Of a stretch of DNA of 64,000 nt, positions 8,962 through 17,269 are shown in pieces. Position numbers and translations under genes: made by a program. Within the stretch, counting starts at the first letter, position 1. Every line of letters begins with the position of its first letter. The notes beneath the pieces were generated by a model that saw nothing but the letters and a program-made list of their open reading frames with translations, was not told the DNA's origin and did no database searches. The DNA is from Epilithonimonas hungarica (GTDB lineage: Bacteria > Bacteroidota > Bacteroidia > Flavobacteriales > Weeksellaceae): NCBI RefSeq assembly GCF_900102265.1, contig NZ_FNBH01000004.1, positions 341,744 through 405,743 on the forward strand. The letters are read 5' to 3'.

Positions 8962-9888
8962 ATGTTGAGAGAATTCAAAAGACCTCAAAAATTAATGGGG
9001 AATGCTTTTGAAATTACCGTTGTTGATAGAGACGAAATATCTGCAAATCGTCACATCGATGCTGCGATTGACGAGATACGCAGAATTGAAAGACTTTTAA
9101 CAACCTTTAATGATGGAAGTCAAACCAATCTTATCAACCGAAATGCAGGAATACAACCTGTAAAAGTGGATGCAGAAATTTTTGATTTAATTGAAAGAAG
9201 CATCAGGATCAGCAAAATTACCGATGGATATTTTGATATTTCTTATGGAGGTATCGATAAAAGTTTTTGGAATTTTGACCGTGAAATGCAGCAACTTCCA
9301 GATCCGGAATTGATCAAAGACCATTTGAAATTGGTTAATTATCAGAACATTATTTTGGATCCGGCAAACCAAACTGTATTTCTGAAAGAACAAGGAATGC
9401 GCATTGGTTTCGGAGGTATCGGTAAGGGTTACGCTGCAGAAATGGCGAAAAGGCTTCTTCAGCAAAGAGGTGTTGTTTCTGGGATTGTGAATGCTTCCGG
9501 AGATTTAACGACTTGGGGAAATCAAGCCGATGGAAAACCCTGGACGATCGGGATTGCGGATCCGGACCACTCGAAACAGCCATTTTCTTACATGAATATT
9601 ACAGATATGGCGGTTGCAACTTCCGGAAATTATGAAAAATTTGTCGTGATCAACGGTAAAAAATACTCCCATACCATCAATCCAAAGACAGGAATGCCGG
9701 TTTCGGGCGTGAAAAGTGTCACTGTTTTTTGTCCGAATGCAGAAATAGCCGATGCAATGGCCACTCCCGTAAGCATCATGGGAATCGATGCTGCACTAAA
9801 TATGGTGGATCAAATCAATCATTTAGAATGCGTGATCATCGACGATCAGAATAAGATTTATTCATCTCAAAACATCAATTTAAAATGA
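8962..9888 (+). CDS. apbE: FAD:protein FMN transferase, ApbE family
   Basis: A 308-residue ApbE protein, which covalently attaches FMN from FAD to a Ser/Thr of target proteins. Visible family motifs are the FAD-binding MGNAFEITV near the start, SYGGIDKSFW, GFGGIGKGYAAE (about 149-160), NASGDLTTWG, ATSGNYEKF, the SHTINPKTGMPV segment, and DAMATPVSIMG near the Mg-binding C-terminus. Unlike many ApbE proteins it has no signal peptide or lipobox from this start, so its location is unclear. It is tightly packed in an operon with a thioredoxin-like gene upstream, and overlaps the DUF4266 lipoprotein gene by 4 bp downstream. No canonical flavinylation target is visible in the operon. Confidence 0.88.
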   Translation: MLREFKRPQKLMGNAFEITVVDRDEISANRHIDAAIDEIRRIERLLTTFNDGSQTNLINRNAGIQPVKVDAEIFDLIERSIRISKITDGYFDISYGGIDKSFWNFDREMQQLPDPELIKDHLKLVNYQNIILDPANQTVFLKEQGMRIGFGGIGKGYAAEMAKRLLQQRGVVSGIVNASGDLTTWGNQADGKPWTIGIADPDHSKQPFSYMNITDMAVATSGNYEKFVVINGKKYSHTINPKTGMPVSGVKSVTVFCPNAEIADAMATPVSIMGIDAALNMVDQINHLECVIIDDQNKIYSSQNINLK

Positions 9889-10118
9889 AAAGAAATAGTA
9901 GAATTAAAATAAAAATAGCGGTGTGTTTTTTTGCGATCGTTGTCTCTGTACAATCTTGTACAACCGTAAAAGAATATGAAAAAAATAAACTGAACGATGC
10001 CGAGATGGCGCTGGGAAACAGAACCATAGAAAAAACGGAGCTGAGTTTTCAGTCATACCGGGAAGGCTCTTCCGGAGCGAATGCCGGAAAAGTTGGAGGT
10101 GGTTGTGGTTGTAACTAA
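9885..10118 (+). CDS. DUF4266 small lipoprotein ending in GGGCGCN
   Basis: A 77-residue lipoprotein overlapping apbE by 4 bp. A basic, hydrophobic signal is followed by a lipobox ending at Cys25 (VSVQSC). The short charged middle part (YEKNKLNDAEMALGNRT) leads to a Gly/Ser-rich tail with REGSSGANAGK and the C-terminal GGGCGCN, in which Cys74 and Cys76 are a CxC pair. This matches the DUF4266 family, which is typically found with DUF3570 and ApbE. The tail could bind metal, be oxidised or be modified. SGAN resembles the ApbE acceptor motif but lacks the Ser/Thr that would carry FMN. Function unknown. Confidence 0.8.
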   Translation: MKRNSRIKIKIAVCFFAIVVSVQSCTTVKEYEKNKLNDAEMALGNRTIEKTELSFQSYREGSSGANAGKVGGGCGCN

Positions 10119-10154
10119 AATAAGGAGTAGTATCATTTAATTTTGATTTAAAAC

Positions 10155-11324
10155 ATGAAAAAAATTATAGTAAGTGTCATTGCTCTTTTGGGAATTTTCA
10201 ACGCAAAAGCCCAGGAAAACACAAGCAACGAACAACCTAAAAAACTAACACTGGATGAAGCCAATCTGGTTTCAAGTTATTATAAGCAGGATGGAAATAA
10301 CTCGGCCGTAACCGGAGGAACAGGCTCGGAAAAGCTGAATGATATCTCGAATTCAATTGATATCACTTTGGTAAAATATGATAAGAAAGAAAGAAAAAAC
10401 AAGTTCGGCTTCAGTGTTGGGATCGATCATTATACTTCCGCCTCTTCGGATATGATCGATCTGAAAGCTAATTCCTCCGCTTCTCACGCCGATACAAGGA
10501 TCTATCCTGCGCTAAGTTGGAGCAGAGAAAACGAAAGCAAAGGAACGACGATTTTGGCTGGAGTTTCTGCTTCTTCAGAGTTTGATTATCAATCTTACAG
10601 TGCCAATATTGGTTTTGCGAAAAAAACACCCAATAGAATGGGAGAGTTTACCGCAAAATTCCAAGCCTATTTTGATCAGGTGAAATTAATCGCTCCCATC
10701 GAATTGCGAACTGCAGCAAACGAAGGAACTAGCGGAAGAAATACCTATGCTTTGTCTTTGGCATATTCTCAAATTATCAACCAAAACTTTCAAGTAGAAT
10801 TTCTTACAGATGCTGTCCAACAAACTGGTTATTTAAGTTTGCCTTTCCACAGGGTTTATTTCAATGATAGCTCCGTTCATCAGGAAACCTTACCAGATAC
10901 AAGGTTTAAACTTCCGGTAGGAGTAAGGGCGAATTATTTCTTAGGCGATAAGTTCATTGTAAGGGCTTATTACCGATATTATACGGATGATTGGGGTTTG
11001 AGATCTAATACGATCAGCCTGGAAACGCCTGTGAAAATCTCGCCGTTTGTTTCTGTGACGCCTTTTTACAGGTATTATTCACAAAGTGCGGCGAAATATT
11101 TTGCGCCTTACCAACAGCACACTGCTTTCGACGATTATTACACCAGCAATTATGATCTGTCTAAATTCAACAGTAATTTTTACGGAGCTGGAATCAGATT
11201 TAATCCTAAAAATGGTCTATTCGGAGTTGAAAGGTTAAATATGCTCGAGATCAGGTACGGACATTATACGAAATCTGTCGGGATGACTTCTGATATTATT
11301 TCGTTAAATTTAAGATTCAAATAA
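10155..11324 (+). CDS. DUF3570 outer-membrane beta-barrel protein
   Basis: A 389-residue protein with a signal peptide (about residues 1-19, ending in AKAQ) and a short linker including DGNNSAVTGGTGSEKL. About a dozen amphipathic strands rich in alternating Tyr/Phe/Ser follow (for example KFIVRAYYRYYTDDWGL, VSVTPFYRYYSQS), ending in SLNLRFK, a typical terminal barrel strand. It fits DUF3570, a family of predicted outer-membrane proteins genetically tied to DUF4266 and ApbE. It lies 36 bp after the DUF4266 gene. Together the unit spans cytoplasm, periplasm and outer membrane, which suggests a transport, maturation or redox system. Substrate unknown. Confidence 0.83.
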   Translation: MKKIIVSVIALLGIFNAKAQENTSNEQPKKLTLDEANLVSSYYKQDGNNSAVTGGTGSEKLNDISNSIDITLVKYDKKERKNKFGFSVGIDHYTSASSDMIDLKANSSASHADTRIYPALSWSRENESKGTTILAGVSASSEFDYQSYSANIGFAKKTPNRMGEFTAKFQAYFDQVKLIAPIELRTAANEGTSGRNTYALSLAYSQIINQNFQVEFLTDAVQQTGYLSLPFHRVYFNDSSVHQETLPDTRFKLPVGVRANYFLGDKFIVRAYYRYYTDDWGLRSNTISLETPVKISPFVSVTPFYRYYSQSAAKYFAPYQQHTAFDDYYTSNYDLSKFNSNFYGAGIRFNPKNGLFGVERLNMLEIRYGHYTKSVGMTSDIISLNLRFK

Positions 11325-11385
11325 ATTTTTAATAGCTGACTTGTTGAATATTATTTGACAAGTCATTTTTTTAAATGGAAAACGT

Positions 11386-12081
11386 ATGCATCATCAATTA
11401 GAAAAACATTACATCAATAGAGTAGGATGGCTTCGTGCAGCGGTTTTAGGAGCGAATGATGGCTTGTTATCAACGACGAGTATCGTTATTGGTGTTGCAG
11501 CTGCTTCGCCGGAAAGAAATACAATAATTCTCGCCGCTTTGGCCGGAATGATTGCCGGTGCAATGTCAATGGCTGCAGGCGAATATGTTTCTGTGAGTTC
11601 CCAGGGAGACACGGAAAAAGCAGATCTGGCCAGAGAAAAACACGAACTTGAAGAAATGCCTGAAATAGAATTGCAGGAGTTGGCAAAAATCTATGAAAGG
11701 AGGGGTGTGAGCAAGGAAACGGCTTTGCAAGTTGCCACTGAACTCACGGCGCATGATGCTTTGATGGCTCACGCTCACGATGAATTGGGAATTAATGAAA
11801 TCACACAGGCAAAACCTTTGCTGGCGGCGATGGCTTCATTTGCATCTTTTGGTTTGGGAGCGTTGCTTCCTTTGGCGGTTTCACTTTTAGCGCCAATCAA
11901 GCAAATGGTGTATTTCCAGTATGGATTTTCAATTGTGTTCTTAATGATCTTGGGAGCAATTTCAGCAAAAACAGGTGGCTCAAAAATGGGAATTGCTGTA
12001 CTGAGAATTTGCTTTTGGGGAACCGTGGCGATGGGCATTACGGCTTTGATCGGGCATCTCTTCGGGGTTTCTGTTGCGTAA
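11386..12081 (+). CDS. VIT1/CCC1 family Fe/Mn transporter
   Basis: A 231-residue membrane protein of the vacuolar iron transporter family, which exports or sequesters Fe2+/Mn2+. Features are the N-terminal RVGWLRAAVLGANDGLLS signature, TM1-2 with AGAMSMAAGEYVSVSSQ, and a cytoplasmic Glu-rich metal-binding helical region (about residues 80-140: REKHELEEMPEIELQELAK, ELTAHDALMAHAHDELG). Three further TM helices follow, with the last at LRICFWGTVAMGITALIGHL. It is 61 bp after the DUF3570 gene and may belong to the same transcript. A hairpin terminator follows it. If co-transcribed, it would link the ApbE/DUF4266 unit to metal handling. Confidence 0.88.
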   Translation: MHHQLEKHYINRVGWLRAAVLGANDGLLSTTSIVIGVAAASPERNTIILAALAGMIAGAMSMAAGEYVSVSSQGDTEKADLAREKHELEEMPEIELQELAKIYERRGVSKETALQVATELTAHDALMAHAHDELGINEITQAKPLLAAMASFASFGLGALLPLAVSLLAPIKQMVYFQYGFSIVFLMILGAISAKTGGSKMGIAVLRICFWGTVAMGITALIGHLFGVSVA

Positions 12082-12100
12082 AGATCAATTTATCAGATAA

Positions 12101-12137
12101 AAAAAAGGCTGTAGTTTTGAATTGCAGTCTTTTTTTT
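12101..12137 (+). terminator. rho-independent terminator after the VIT gene
   Basis: AAAAGGCTGTA pairs with TTGCAGTCTTTT across a short loop (G-U tolerated) and runs into eight T. It closes the ApbE-VIT unit. Confidence 0.7.
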
Positions 12138-12502
12138 CAAATTTTAATAAGATAATTTTTCCCTGAAATATCCATATGCCAATTTCCTAATATAGTATGA
12201 GTTAAAGTGATGATAATTGTAAAAGTTCCGGCTCAGATCTGTACAAAAAGAGATTCGGCAAGCACTTGTGATCGTCCAGCCTAATTAAGAAAGTCAATCC
12301 GCTGTAAATCTGACCTTTGTTGAATTTCTTAGGTCTAAATAACTTTCTAAATTCTATTAAATGTTCATTTTCTTATGGAGGTAGACCAAAATCATTACAT
12401 AATGTTTTTATAAAATTATAAGACAATAAAAAGTATTTATTTGGTTTATTTATAATCTTTAATTGTGTTTATTTAGTATATTTGTAATCTAAATAATCTA
12501 AA
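12138..12502. other. AT-rich upstream region of the carotenoid locus
   Basis: 365 bp without a supported gene. The only recognisable element is the -7 box at its right end. Short palindromic bits occur but no hairpin with a T-tract and no riboswitch-like structure that I can recognise. Confidence 0.4.
12477..12484 (+). promoter_or_regulatory. -7 promoter box TATATTTG before the first MarR gene
   Basis: TATATTTG matches TAnnTTTG. It ends 18 nt before the ATG, implying a leader of about ten nucleotides. The surrounding GTATATTTGTA is repeated before the second MarR gene at the same distance (17 nt). No good -33 TTG was found at 17-23 bp. Confidence 0.5.
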
Positions 12503-13162
12503 ATGAATTTTGATCTTATAAAAGCAGTTGTGGAACTTGTCCGGCAATTTATGGAACAAAATGAAAGTAAGGCTTTATACAGCAATGATATTCATGGGTT
12601 TACAAAATGGATGAATACTTGCTTCAGAGATAATTCTGAGCTAGAAGATTCGACTTGGATAGGCAAGAAATCTGGAAGAAGTTCTGAAAGTGTTATCAAT
12701 ACGCTGCTTGTGAGAATAGTACGATATGCTAAATCATATTCCAGGTCCATTGTGGTTAATTCAATGTTTAGCAGTCAGGATGATTTTATCTATCTCATTA
12801 GCCTGAATTCATTGGGGTCGATGTCAAAGATGGATCTGATAAGACATAATGTACATGAAAAACCAGCAGGTATGCTTGTGATCAATCGATTAATAAATAA
12901 TGGCTGGGTTGAGCAGACTGTTTCTGATAAAGATAAAAGAATAAAACTTATCCAGATAACCAAGAAAGGCCTTGATATTCTTGATAAACATATGAATGAG
13001 ATCCGTAAGGCTTCCAAAGTGGTGACAGCCAACCTTACCCATCCTGAACAAATGATTCTTATAGGTATCCTTTCCAAATTGGATGAGTTTCATTATTCGG
13101 TTTATAGAACGGATCTCGATGCGACGGATCTTCTGGATAAGGCTTATGAAAAGCTAAACTAG
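12503..13162 (+). CDS. MarR-type winged-helix regulator, copy 1
   Basis: A 219-residue protein with an N-terminal helical part (MNFDLIKAVVELVRQFM), an acidic/Lys linker and a winged-helix core from about residue 90. The core has FIYLISLNSLGSMSKMDLIR, recognition-helix region KPAGMLVINRLINNGWVEQT, wing segment SDKDKRIKLIQITKKG, and a long C-terminal dimerisation helix. It resembles bacteroidete MarR proteins that sit beside carotenoid genes. It is 42 bp upstream of crtI on the same strand and is clearly paralogous to the regulator at 17270-17947. It likely controls the carotenoid operon; the signal is unknown. Confidence 0.82.
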   Translation: MNFDLIKAVVELVRQFMEQNESKALYSNDIHGFTKWMNTCFRDNSELEDSTWIGKKSGRSSESVINTLLVRIVRYAKSYSRSIVVNSMFSSQDDFIYLISLNSLGSMSKMDLIRHNVHEKPAGMLVINRLINNGWVEQTVSDKDKRIKLIQITKKGLDILDKHMNEIRKASKVVTANLTHPEQMILIGILSKLDEFHYSVYRTDLDATDLLDKAYEKLN

Positions 13163-13204
13163 CAAGTTTGAAAGTACCGTAGAAAACTATTAAATAGGTC
13201 AAAA

Positions 13205-14695
13205 ATGGGTAATGGAAAATTAAGAAAAAGAATTGCTGTGATAGGATCTGGATTTTCCGGACTTTCTGCAGCCGCTTATGCTGCAAAGTCAGGAAATGAG
13301 GTGCATGTATTTGAAAGGCACGATCAACCTGGAGGGCGTGCAAGACAATTTAGGACCCCGGAAGGTTACATTTTTGATATGGGTCCCAGCTGGTATTGGA
13401 TGCCTGATATCATCGAAGGTTTTTTTCGTGATTTTGATTGCAACGTCTCTGATTTCTATGAGTTGGTTTCATTGGACCCTCAGTTTGAGATGGTCTTTTC
13501 AGAAGAGAAGGTTTCGGTTCCCGAGAAAAATGAGGCCATCCGTGAGTTATTCGAAAAAATAGAACCCGGATCAGCCAAGAAGTATGATAAATTTATGCAG
13601 TCTGCAAAATTCAAATATGAGGTAGGAATGAAGGATTTTGTGACAAAACCCTGCCACAACTGGCTGGAATTTGCTTCCCCAAAAATAGCAGTAAGTGCAC
13701 TCAAATTAGACCTGCTGAGTAATTTCCGAAAATATGTATCCAGTTATTTTTCAGATTCGAAACTAAGATCGCTGATGGAGTTTCCGGTGATCTTCCTGGG
13801 GGCCGCTCCCCAGAATATTCCTGCCCTTTACAGTCTAATGAATTATGGAGGATATGTCTTGGGGACGAAATACCCTTTGGGAGGTTTTTACCAGCTCGTT
13901 TGGGCAATGAAAGAGGTTGCAGAGAAGCAGGGTGTGACTTTCCATTTTGGTCATGAGGTACAGAAACTAAATACACAAAACGGAAAGATCACTTCAATAA
14001 GTGTGGATGGAGAAGATCATGAATTTGATGTAGTGATCGCTTCATCAGATTACCACCATACGGAAACATTAATACCTGAATCTCTAAGGAACTATGACAA
14101 TGCATACTGGAAATCCAAGACCTTTGCTCCTTCATGTTTAATTTATTATTTGGGAATCAAGGGAAAGATCCAACATTTAAAACACCATACCTTATTTTTT
14201 GAAAATAACCTGGATGATCATATAGATAGTATTTACAGAGATAAGAGATGGCCGGAGCAACCCCTCTTTTATTCCTGCTGTCCTTCAAAAACAGATTCTG
14301 GTGTTGCTCCGGAAAATTGTGAAAATCTGTTTTTGCTGCTTCCTCTTGCGTCTGGAATAAACGATGAAGAATCTGTAAGGGAAAAGTATCTGAAGGAAAT
14401 GCTTAAGAGAATTGAGAATCATACAGGAGAGAATGATCTTATTTCCAGGATAGAATATAAAAAAAGCTATTGTGTAAGTGATTTTATTTCAGATTACAAT
14501 GCTTATGAGGGAAATGCTTACGGATTAGCGAATATATTATCACAAACAGCAGTTTTAAAACCTAAAATAAGAAATAAAAAGATCAGGAATCTTTTTTATA
14601 CAGGACAGTTAACTGTTCCTGGCCCGGGGGTGCCACCGTCAATTATTTCCGGAAAAATTGTAGCAACTGAAGTTAGTAAACTAAAAATAAAATAA
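13205..14695 (+). CDS. crtI: phytoene desaturase
   Basis: A 496-residue CrtI-type flavoprotein that converts colourless phytoene to lycopene by successive desaturations. The N-terminal FAD Rossmann motif GSGFSGLSAAAYAAKSG (about 14-30) leads to FERHDQPGGRARQF, and MGPSWYWMPD follows in the substrate region. The C-terminal FAD/membrane signature is FYTGQLTVPGPGVPPSIISG with KIVATEV. Length is normal for the family. The stop codon is followed one base later by the crtB start, so the genes are co-transcribed. It should associate with the inner membrane. Number of desaturation steps (4 assumed, giving lycopene) is inferred from the downstream lycopene cyclase. Confidence 0.93.
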   Translation: MGNGKLRKRIAVIGSGFSGLSAAAYAAKSGNEVHVFERHDQPGGRARQFRTPEGYIFDMGPSWYWMPDIIEGFFRDFDCNVSDFYELVSLDPQFEMVFSEEKVSVPEKNEAIRELFEKIEPGSAKKYDKFMQSAKFKYEVGMKDFVTKPCHNWLEFASPKIAVSALKLDLLSNFRKYVSSYFSDSKLRSLMEFPVIFLGAAPQNIPALYSLMNYGGYVLGTKYPLGGFYQLVWAMKEVAEKQGVTFHFGHEVQKLNTQNGKITSISVDGEDHEFDVVIASSDYHHTETLIPESLRNYDNAYWKSKTFAPSCLIYYLGIKGKIQHLKHHTLFFENNLDDHIDSIYRDKRWPEQPLFYSCCPSKTDSGVAPENCENLFLLLPLASGINDEESVREKYLKEMLKRIENHTGENDLISRIEYKKSYCVSDFISDYNAYEGNAYGLANILSQTAVLKPKIRNKKIRNLFYTGQLTVPGPGVPPSIISGKIVATEVSKLKIK

Positions 14696-14696
14696 T

Positions 14697-15533
14697 ATGA
14701 AAAAATTGTTTGATGAATTGTCTTACGAGATCAGTAAGTACACGACCCAGAAATACAGCACAAGTTTTTCATTGGGAATAATGGCTTTGAAGCCTTCCAT
14801 CAGACCTGCGATCTATGCCATTTATGGATACGTTCGTCTGGCAGATGAGATCGTTGATAGTTTTCATGGTTACAACAAGGAAAAACTTTTGAAAAGATTA
14901 AGGGCAGAGACCTATGATGCACTCGAAGACGGAATATCTCTCAACCCCATTTTACATTCTTTTCAGGAAACCATTCGTCAATATGAAATTGATATCCAGC
15001 TTATCGATCAGTTTTTGCACAGTATGGAAATGGATCTCCGGAAGATAGAGTATAGTTCAGCTCTTTATGACGAATACATCTATGGTTCGGCAGAAGTTGT
15101 AGGTCTTATGTGTCTGTATATATTCACCGGGGGAAACAAACAGCAGTTTAAGGAACTCAAGCCTTTTGCGATGAAACTCGGTTCCGCCTTTCAGAAAGTT
15201 AATTTTTTACGGGACCTGAAAGATGATTACCAGATATTAGGTAGAACGTATTTCCCGGGTCTGAATATGTCGGTCTTTGACAATTCGATAAAGGCTAGTA
15301 TCGAAAAAGAGATCGAAGAAGAGTTTGGAGAAGCATTAAAGGGAATCAAGAGGTTGCCGGGCTCTTCCTTGTTTGGCGTTTATCTGGCCTACAGATATTA
15401 TCTGTCATTGTTTGAAAAAATAAAGAGAACAAGTTCCCATCATATTTTGCAGCAAAGGATCAGGATTGCCAATTCACAGAAATTATTAGTTGCATTTAAA
15501 AGCTATATTAGATATAAATCTGCTTATTTATGA
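14697..15533 (+). CDS. crtB: phytoene synthase
   Basis: A 278-residue squalene/phytoene synthase family enzyme that condenses two geranylgeranyl diphosphates to phytoene. The first Asp-rich motif DEIVD is at residues 50-54. The second Mg-binding region NFLRDLKDDYQILGRTYFP is at about 168-186, with the expected LRD-x3-D spacing. No TM segment is seen; the enzyme is probably membrane-associated. It starts one base after crtI. No GGPP synthase (crtE) gene is in the window, so the precursor must be supplied from elsewhere. Confidence 0.93.
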   Translation: MKKLFDELSYEISKYTTQKYSTSFSLGIMALKPSIRPAIYAIYGYVRLADEIVDSFHGYNKEKLLKRLRAETYDALEDGISLNPILHSFQETIRQYEIDIQLIDQFLHSMEMDLRKIEYSSALYDEYIYGSAEVVGLMCLYIFTGGNKQQFKELKPFAMKLGSAFQKVNFLRDLKDDYQILGRTYFPGLNMSVFDNSIKASIEKEIEEEFGEALKGIKRLPGSSLFGVYLAYRYYLSLFEKIKRTSSHHILQQRIRIANSQKLLVAFKSYIRYKSAYL

Positions 15534-15583
15534 TGATTGGGCTATGTTAAAACATTTATAGACATATAAATATTACAAATGAA

Positions 15584-16051
15584 ATGATGTACAAATTATA
15601 TAGAGAACAGCAACTGGATTGCACTATTGAGTCAGCATGGAAGTTTTTTTCATCACCCCATAATTTATCTAAGATAACTCCTGCCAATATGAATTTTGTG
15701 GTTCTTTCAGATATTGATGACAAGCCCATTTTTGAAGGAATGGAAATAGATTATAAAGTTTCTCCCGTATTGGGAATCCCAATGGGCTGGAAAACCATTA
15801 TCAGAAATGTAGAAGAGCATAAAAGTTTTACCGACTTTCAGAAAGAAGGTCCATATAAGTATTGGAATCATTTTCATGAGTTCATTCCAAATGATAAAGG
15901 GGTGCTCATAAAAGATACTGTAGATTATGAGCTTCCGTTGGGGTTTTTAGGTCGCATTGCTCATCAGCTGTTTGTAAAAAAGAAACTGAAAAATATCTTT
16001 GATTTTAGATACAGGGTTTTGAATGATCTTTTTAACAGTAAGCATAGTTAA
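15584..16051 (+). CDS. SRPBCC (START-like) protein within the carotenoid operon
   Basis: A 155-residue SRPBCC-fold protein: N-terminal strand MYKLYREQQLDCTIESAWKF, FFSSPHNLSKITP, a central strand FEGMEIDYKVSPVLGIPMGW, and HFHEFIPNDKGVLIKDTVDY with a C-terminal long helix covering the cavity. The fold binds hydrophobic ligands, so a role in carotenoid or isoprenoid handling is plausible but unproven. The ATG at 15584 is used because it aligns with the start of the paralogue at 28921. It lies between crtB and crtZ, and its stop is one base before the crtZ start. Confidence 0.82.
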   Translation: MMYKLYREQQLDCTIESAWKFFSSPHNLSKITPANMNFVVLSDIDDKPIFEGMEIDYKVSPVLGIPMGWKTIIRNVEEHKSFTDFQKEGPYKYWNHFHEFIPNDKGVLIKDTVDYELPLGFLGRIAHQLFVKKKLKNIFDFRYRVLNDLFNSKHS

Positions 16052-16052
16052 G

Positions 16053-16505
16053 ATGGGTTTTTTGATTGTTTTGTGCGTTTTTATTTCTATGGAAGCAGTT
16101 ACGTGGCTGATTCATAAATATATCATGCATGGTTTTCTATGGATTTTTCATCGGGATCACCATGATCATAGCAACGACGGTAAACTTGAGCGGAATGATC
16201 TGTTTTTTTTCATTTTTGCAAGTCCTGCCATCGCATTATTATATCTCGGAGTAAGGCAGGATTTCAGCTATTGGTTTTTTATCGGGCTTGGAATAAGCCT
16301 TTACGGAATGGCCTATTTCTTTGTACATGATATTTTTATCCATCAGAGGGCAAAGATATTTGCAAAAACAAAAAATCCCTATTTTCTTGCTATAAGACGT
16401 GCCCATAAACAACATCACAAACATCTGGGGAAAGAAGAAGGAGAATGCTTTGGCTTTTTGTGGGTGCCGTTTAAATATTTTAAAATGTACTTCAATAGAA
16501 GATGA
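16053..16505 (+). CDS. crtZ: beta-carotene hydroxylase
   Basis: A 150-residue membrane di-iron hydroxylase of the fatty acid hydroxylase superfamily, adding 3-hydroxyls to beta-ionone rings to give zeaxanthin. The His-box set is complete: HKYIMH, HRDHHDH, HDIFIHQ and HKQHHKH. Three or four hydrophobic segments are visible. The frame is open from 16023 within the SRPBCC gene, but the ATG at 16053, one base after that gene's TAA, is the natural start. The stop overlaps the start of the lycopene cyclase gene (ATGATGG at 16502). Confidence 0.92.
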   Translation: MGFLIVLCVFISMEAVTWLIHKYIMHGFLWIFHRDHHDHSNDGKLERNDLFFFIFASPAIALLYLGVRQDFSYWFFIGLGISLYGMAYFFVHDIFIHQRAKIFAKTKNPYFLAIRRAHKQHHKHLGKEEGECFGFLWVPFKYFKMYFNRR

Positions 16506-17194
16506 TGGCCTATACTTACATACTGATAAATTTTTTCACTGTCATTATATGCTTTTTAGCTTCTTTTGACAGAAGGATACAGTTTAACAAGCTTTTCGGA
16601 AAGTTTATGATTTCATCCACCATCGTGGCCATTCCTTTTATTATATGGGATATTTGGTTCACAGGAATCGGGGTATGGTGGTTTGACCTTGATTATACTT
16701 TAGGTTTTAAATTCGCGGGACTTCCCATTGAAGAATGGATGTTTTTTTATTGTATTCCTTTTGCCTGTGTATTTACTTATTATTGTCTGGAGAAATTTTT
16801 TGATCTGGACTGGACAGGTGCTTTTAATAACCTTATTGTATTTACATCTGTTATTATTCTCAGTGTTATAGGCCTTCTTTATTATCACAAAATATATACT
16901 TTGCTGACTGTGATTGTCACTGTGTTCGTACTTTGCTATCTACATTTCATTGCTAAAAAACAATGGATAGGAAAAGCAAATTTTGTCTATCTGGTTTTGA
17001 TGCCGGGATTTTTCGCGGTAAATGGAATCCTCACAGGTTCAGTAATTCCCTCGCCGGTCGTTAATTACGATCCTGAAGAAATTTTAGGAATTAGAATGAT
17101 CACTATTCCTGTTGAAGATGCCGTTTATGGCTATAGCCAGTTTTTATTGAATATTTATTTCTTTAAAATAATAACCAAAACAAAAGATAGATGA
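16502..17194 (+). CDS. fused CrtYc/CrtYd-type lycopene cyclase
   Basis: A 230-residue polytopic protein made of two homologous lycopene-cyclase domains of three TM helices each. The PxE(E/D) motifs are LPIEEWMFF in the first half and IPVEDAVYGYSQF in the second, so both halves keep the acidic residues. This is the fused form of the heterodimeric CrtYc-CrtYd enzyme, distinct from the FAD-dependent CrtY. It cyclises lycopene ends to beta-rings. Start may be at 16502 or the adjacent ATG at 16505; both overlap the crtZ stop. It is the last biosynthetic gene of the operon. Confidence 0.9.
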   Translation: MMAYTYILINFFTVIICFLASFDRRIQFNKLFGKFMISSTIVAIPFIIWDIWFTGIGVWWFDLDYTLGFKFAGLPIEEWMFFYCIPFACVFTYYCLEKFFDLDWTGAFNNLIVFTSVIILSVIGLLYYHKIYTLLTVIVTVFVLCYLHFIAKKQWIGKANFVYLVLMPGFFAVNGILTGSVIPSPVVNYDPEEILGIRMITIPVEDAVYGYSQFLLNIYFFKIITKTKDR

Positions 17195-17244
17195 TTATCG
17201 GATTATTTATTTGTTGGCAAAATTTAAATTCTCGGTGAATTAGG

Positions 17245-17252
17245 TATATTTG
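17245..17252 (+). promoter_or_regulatory. -7 promoter box TATATTTG before the second MarR gene
   Basis: TATATTTG lies 17 nt before the ATG at 17270, inside GTATATTTGTA, the same word found before the first MarR gene. This supports a separate promoter for the second regulator, possibly with a shared operator. Confidence 0.5.
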
Positions 17253-17269
17253 TATACTATTTGAATAAA

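Noticed and set aside
11409..12038. Several minus-strand frames over the VIT gene
   Set aside because: The plus strand has a full family signature; the antisense frames show none.
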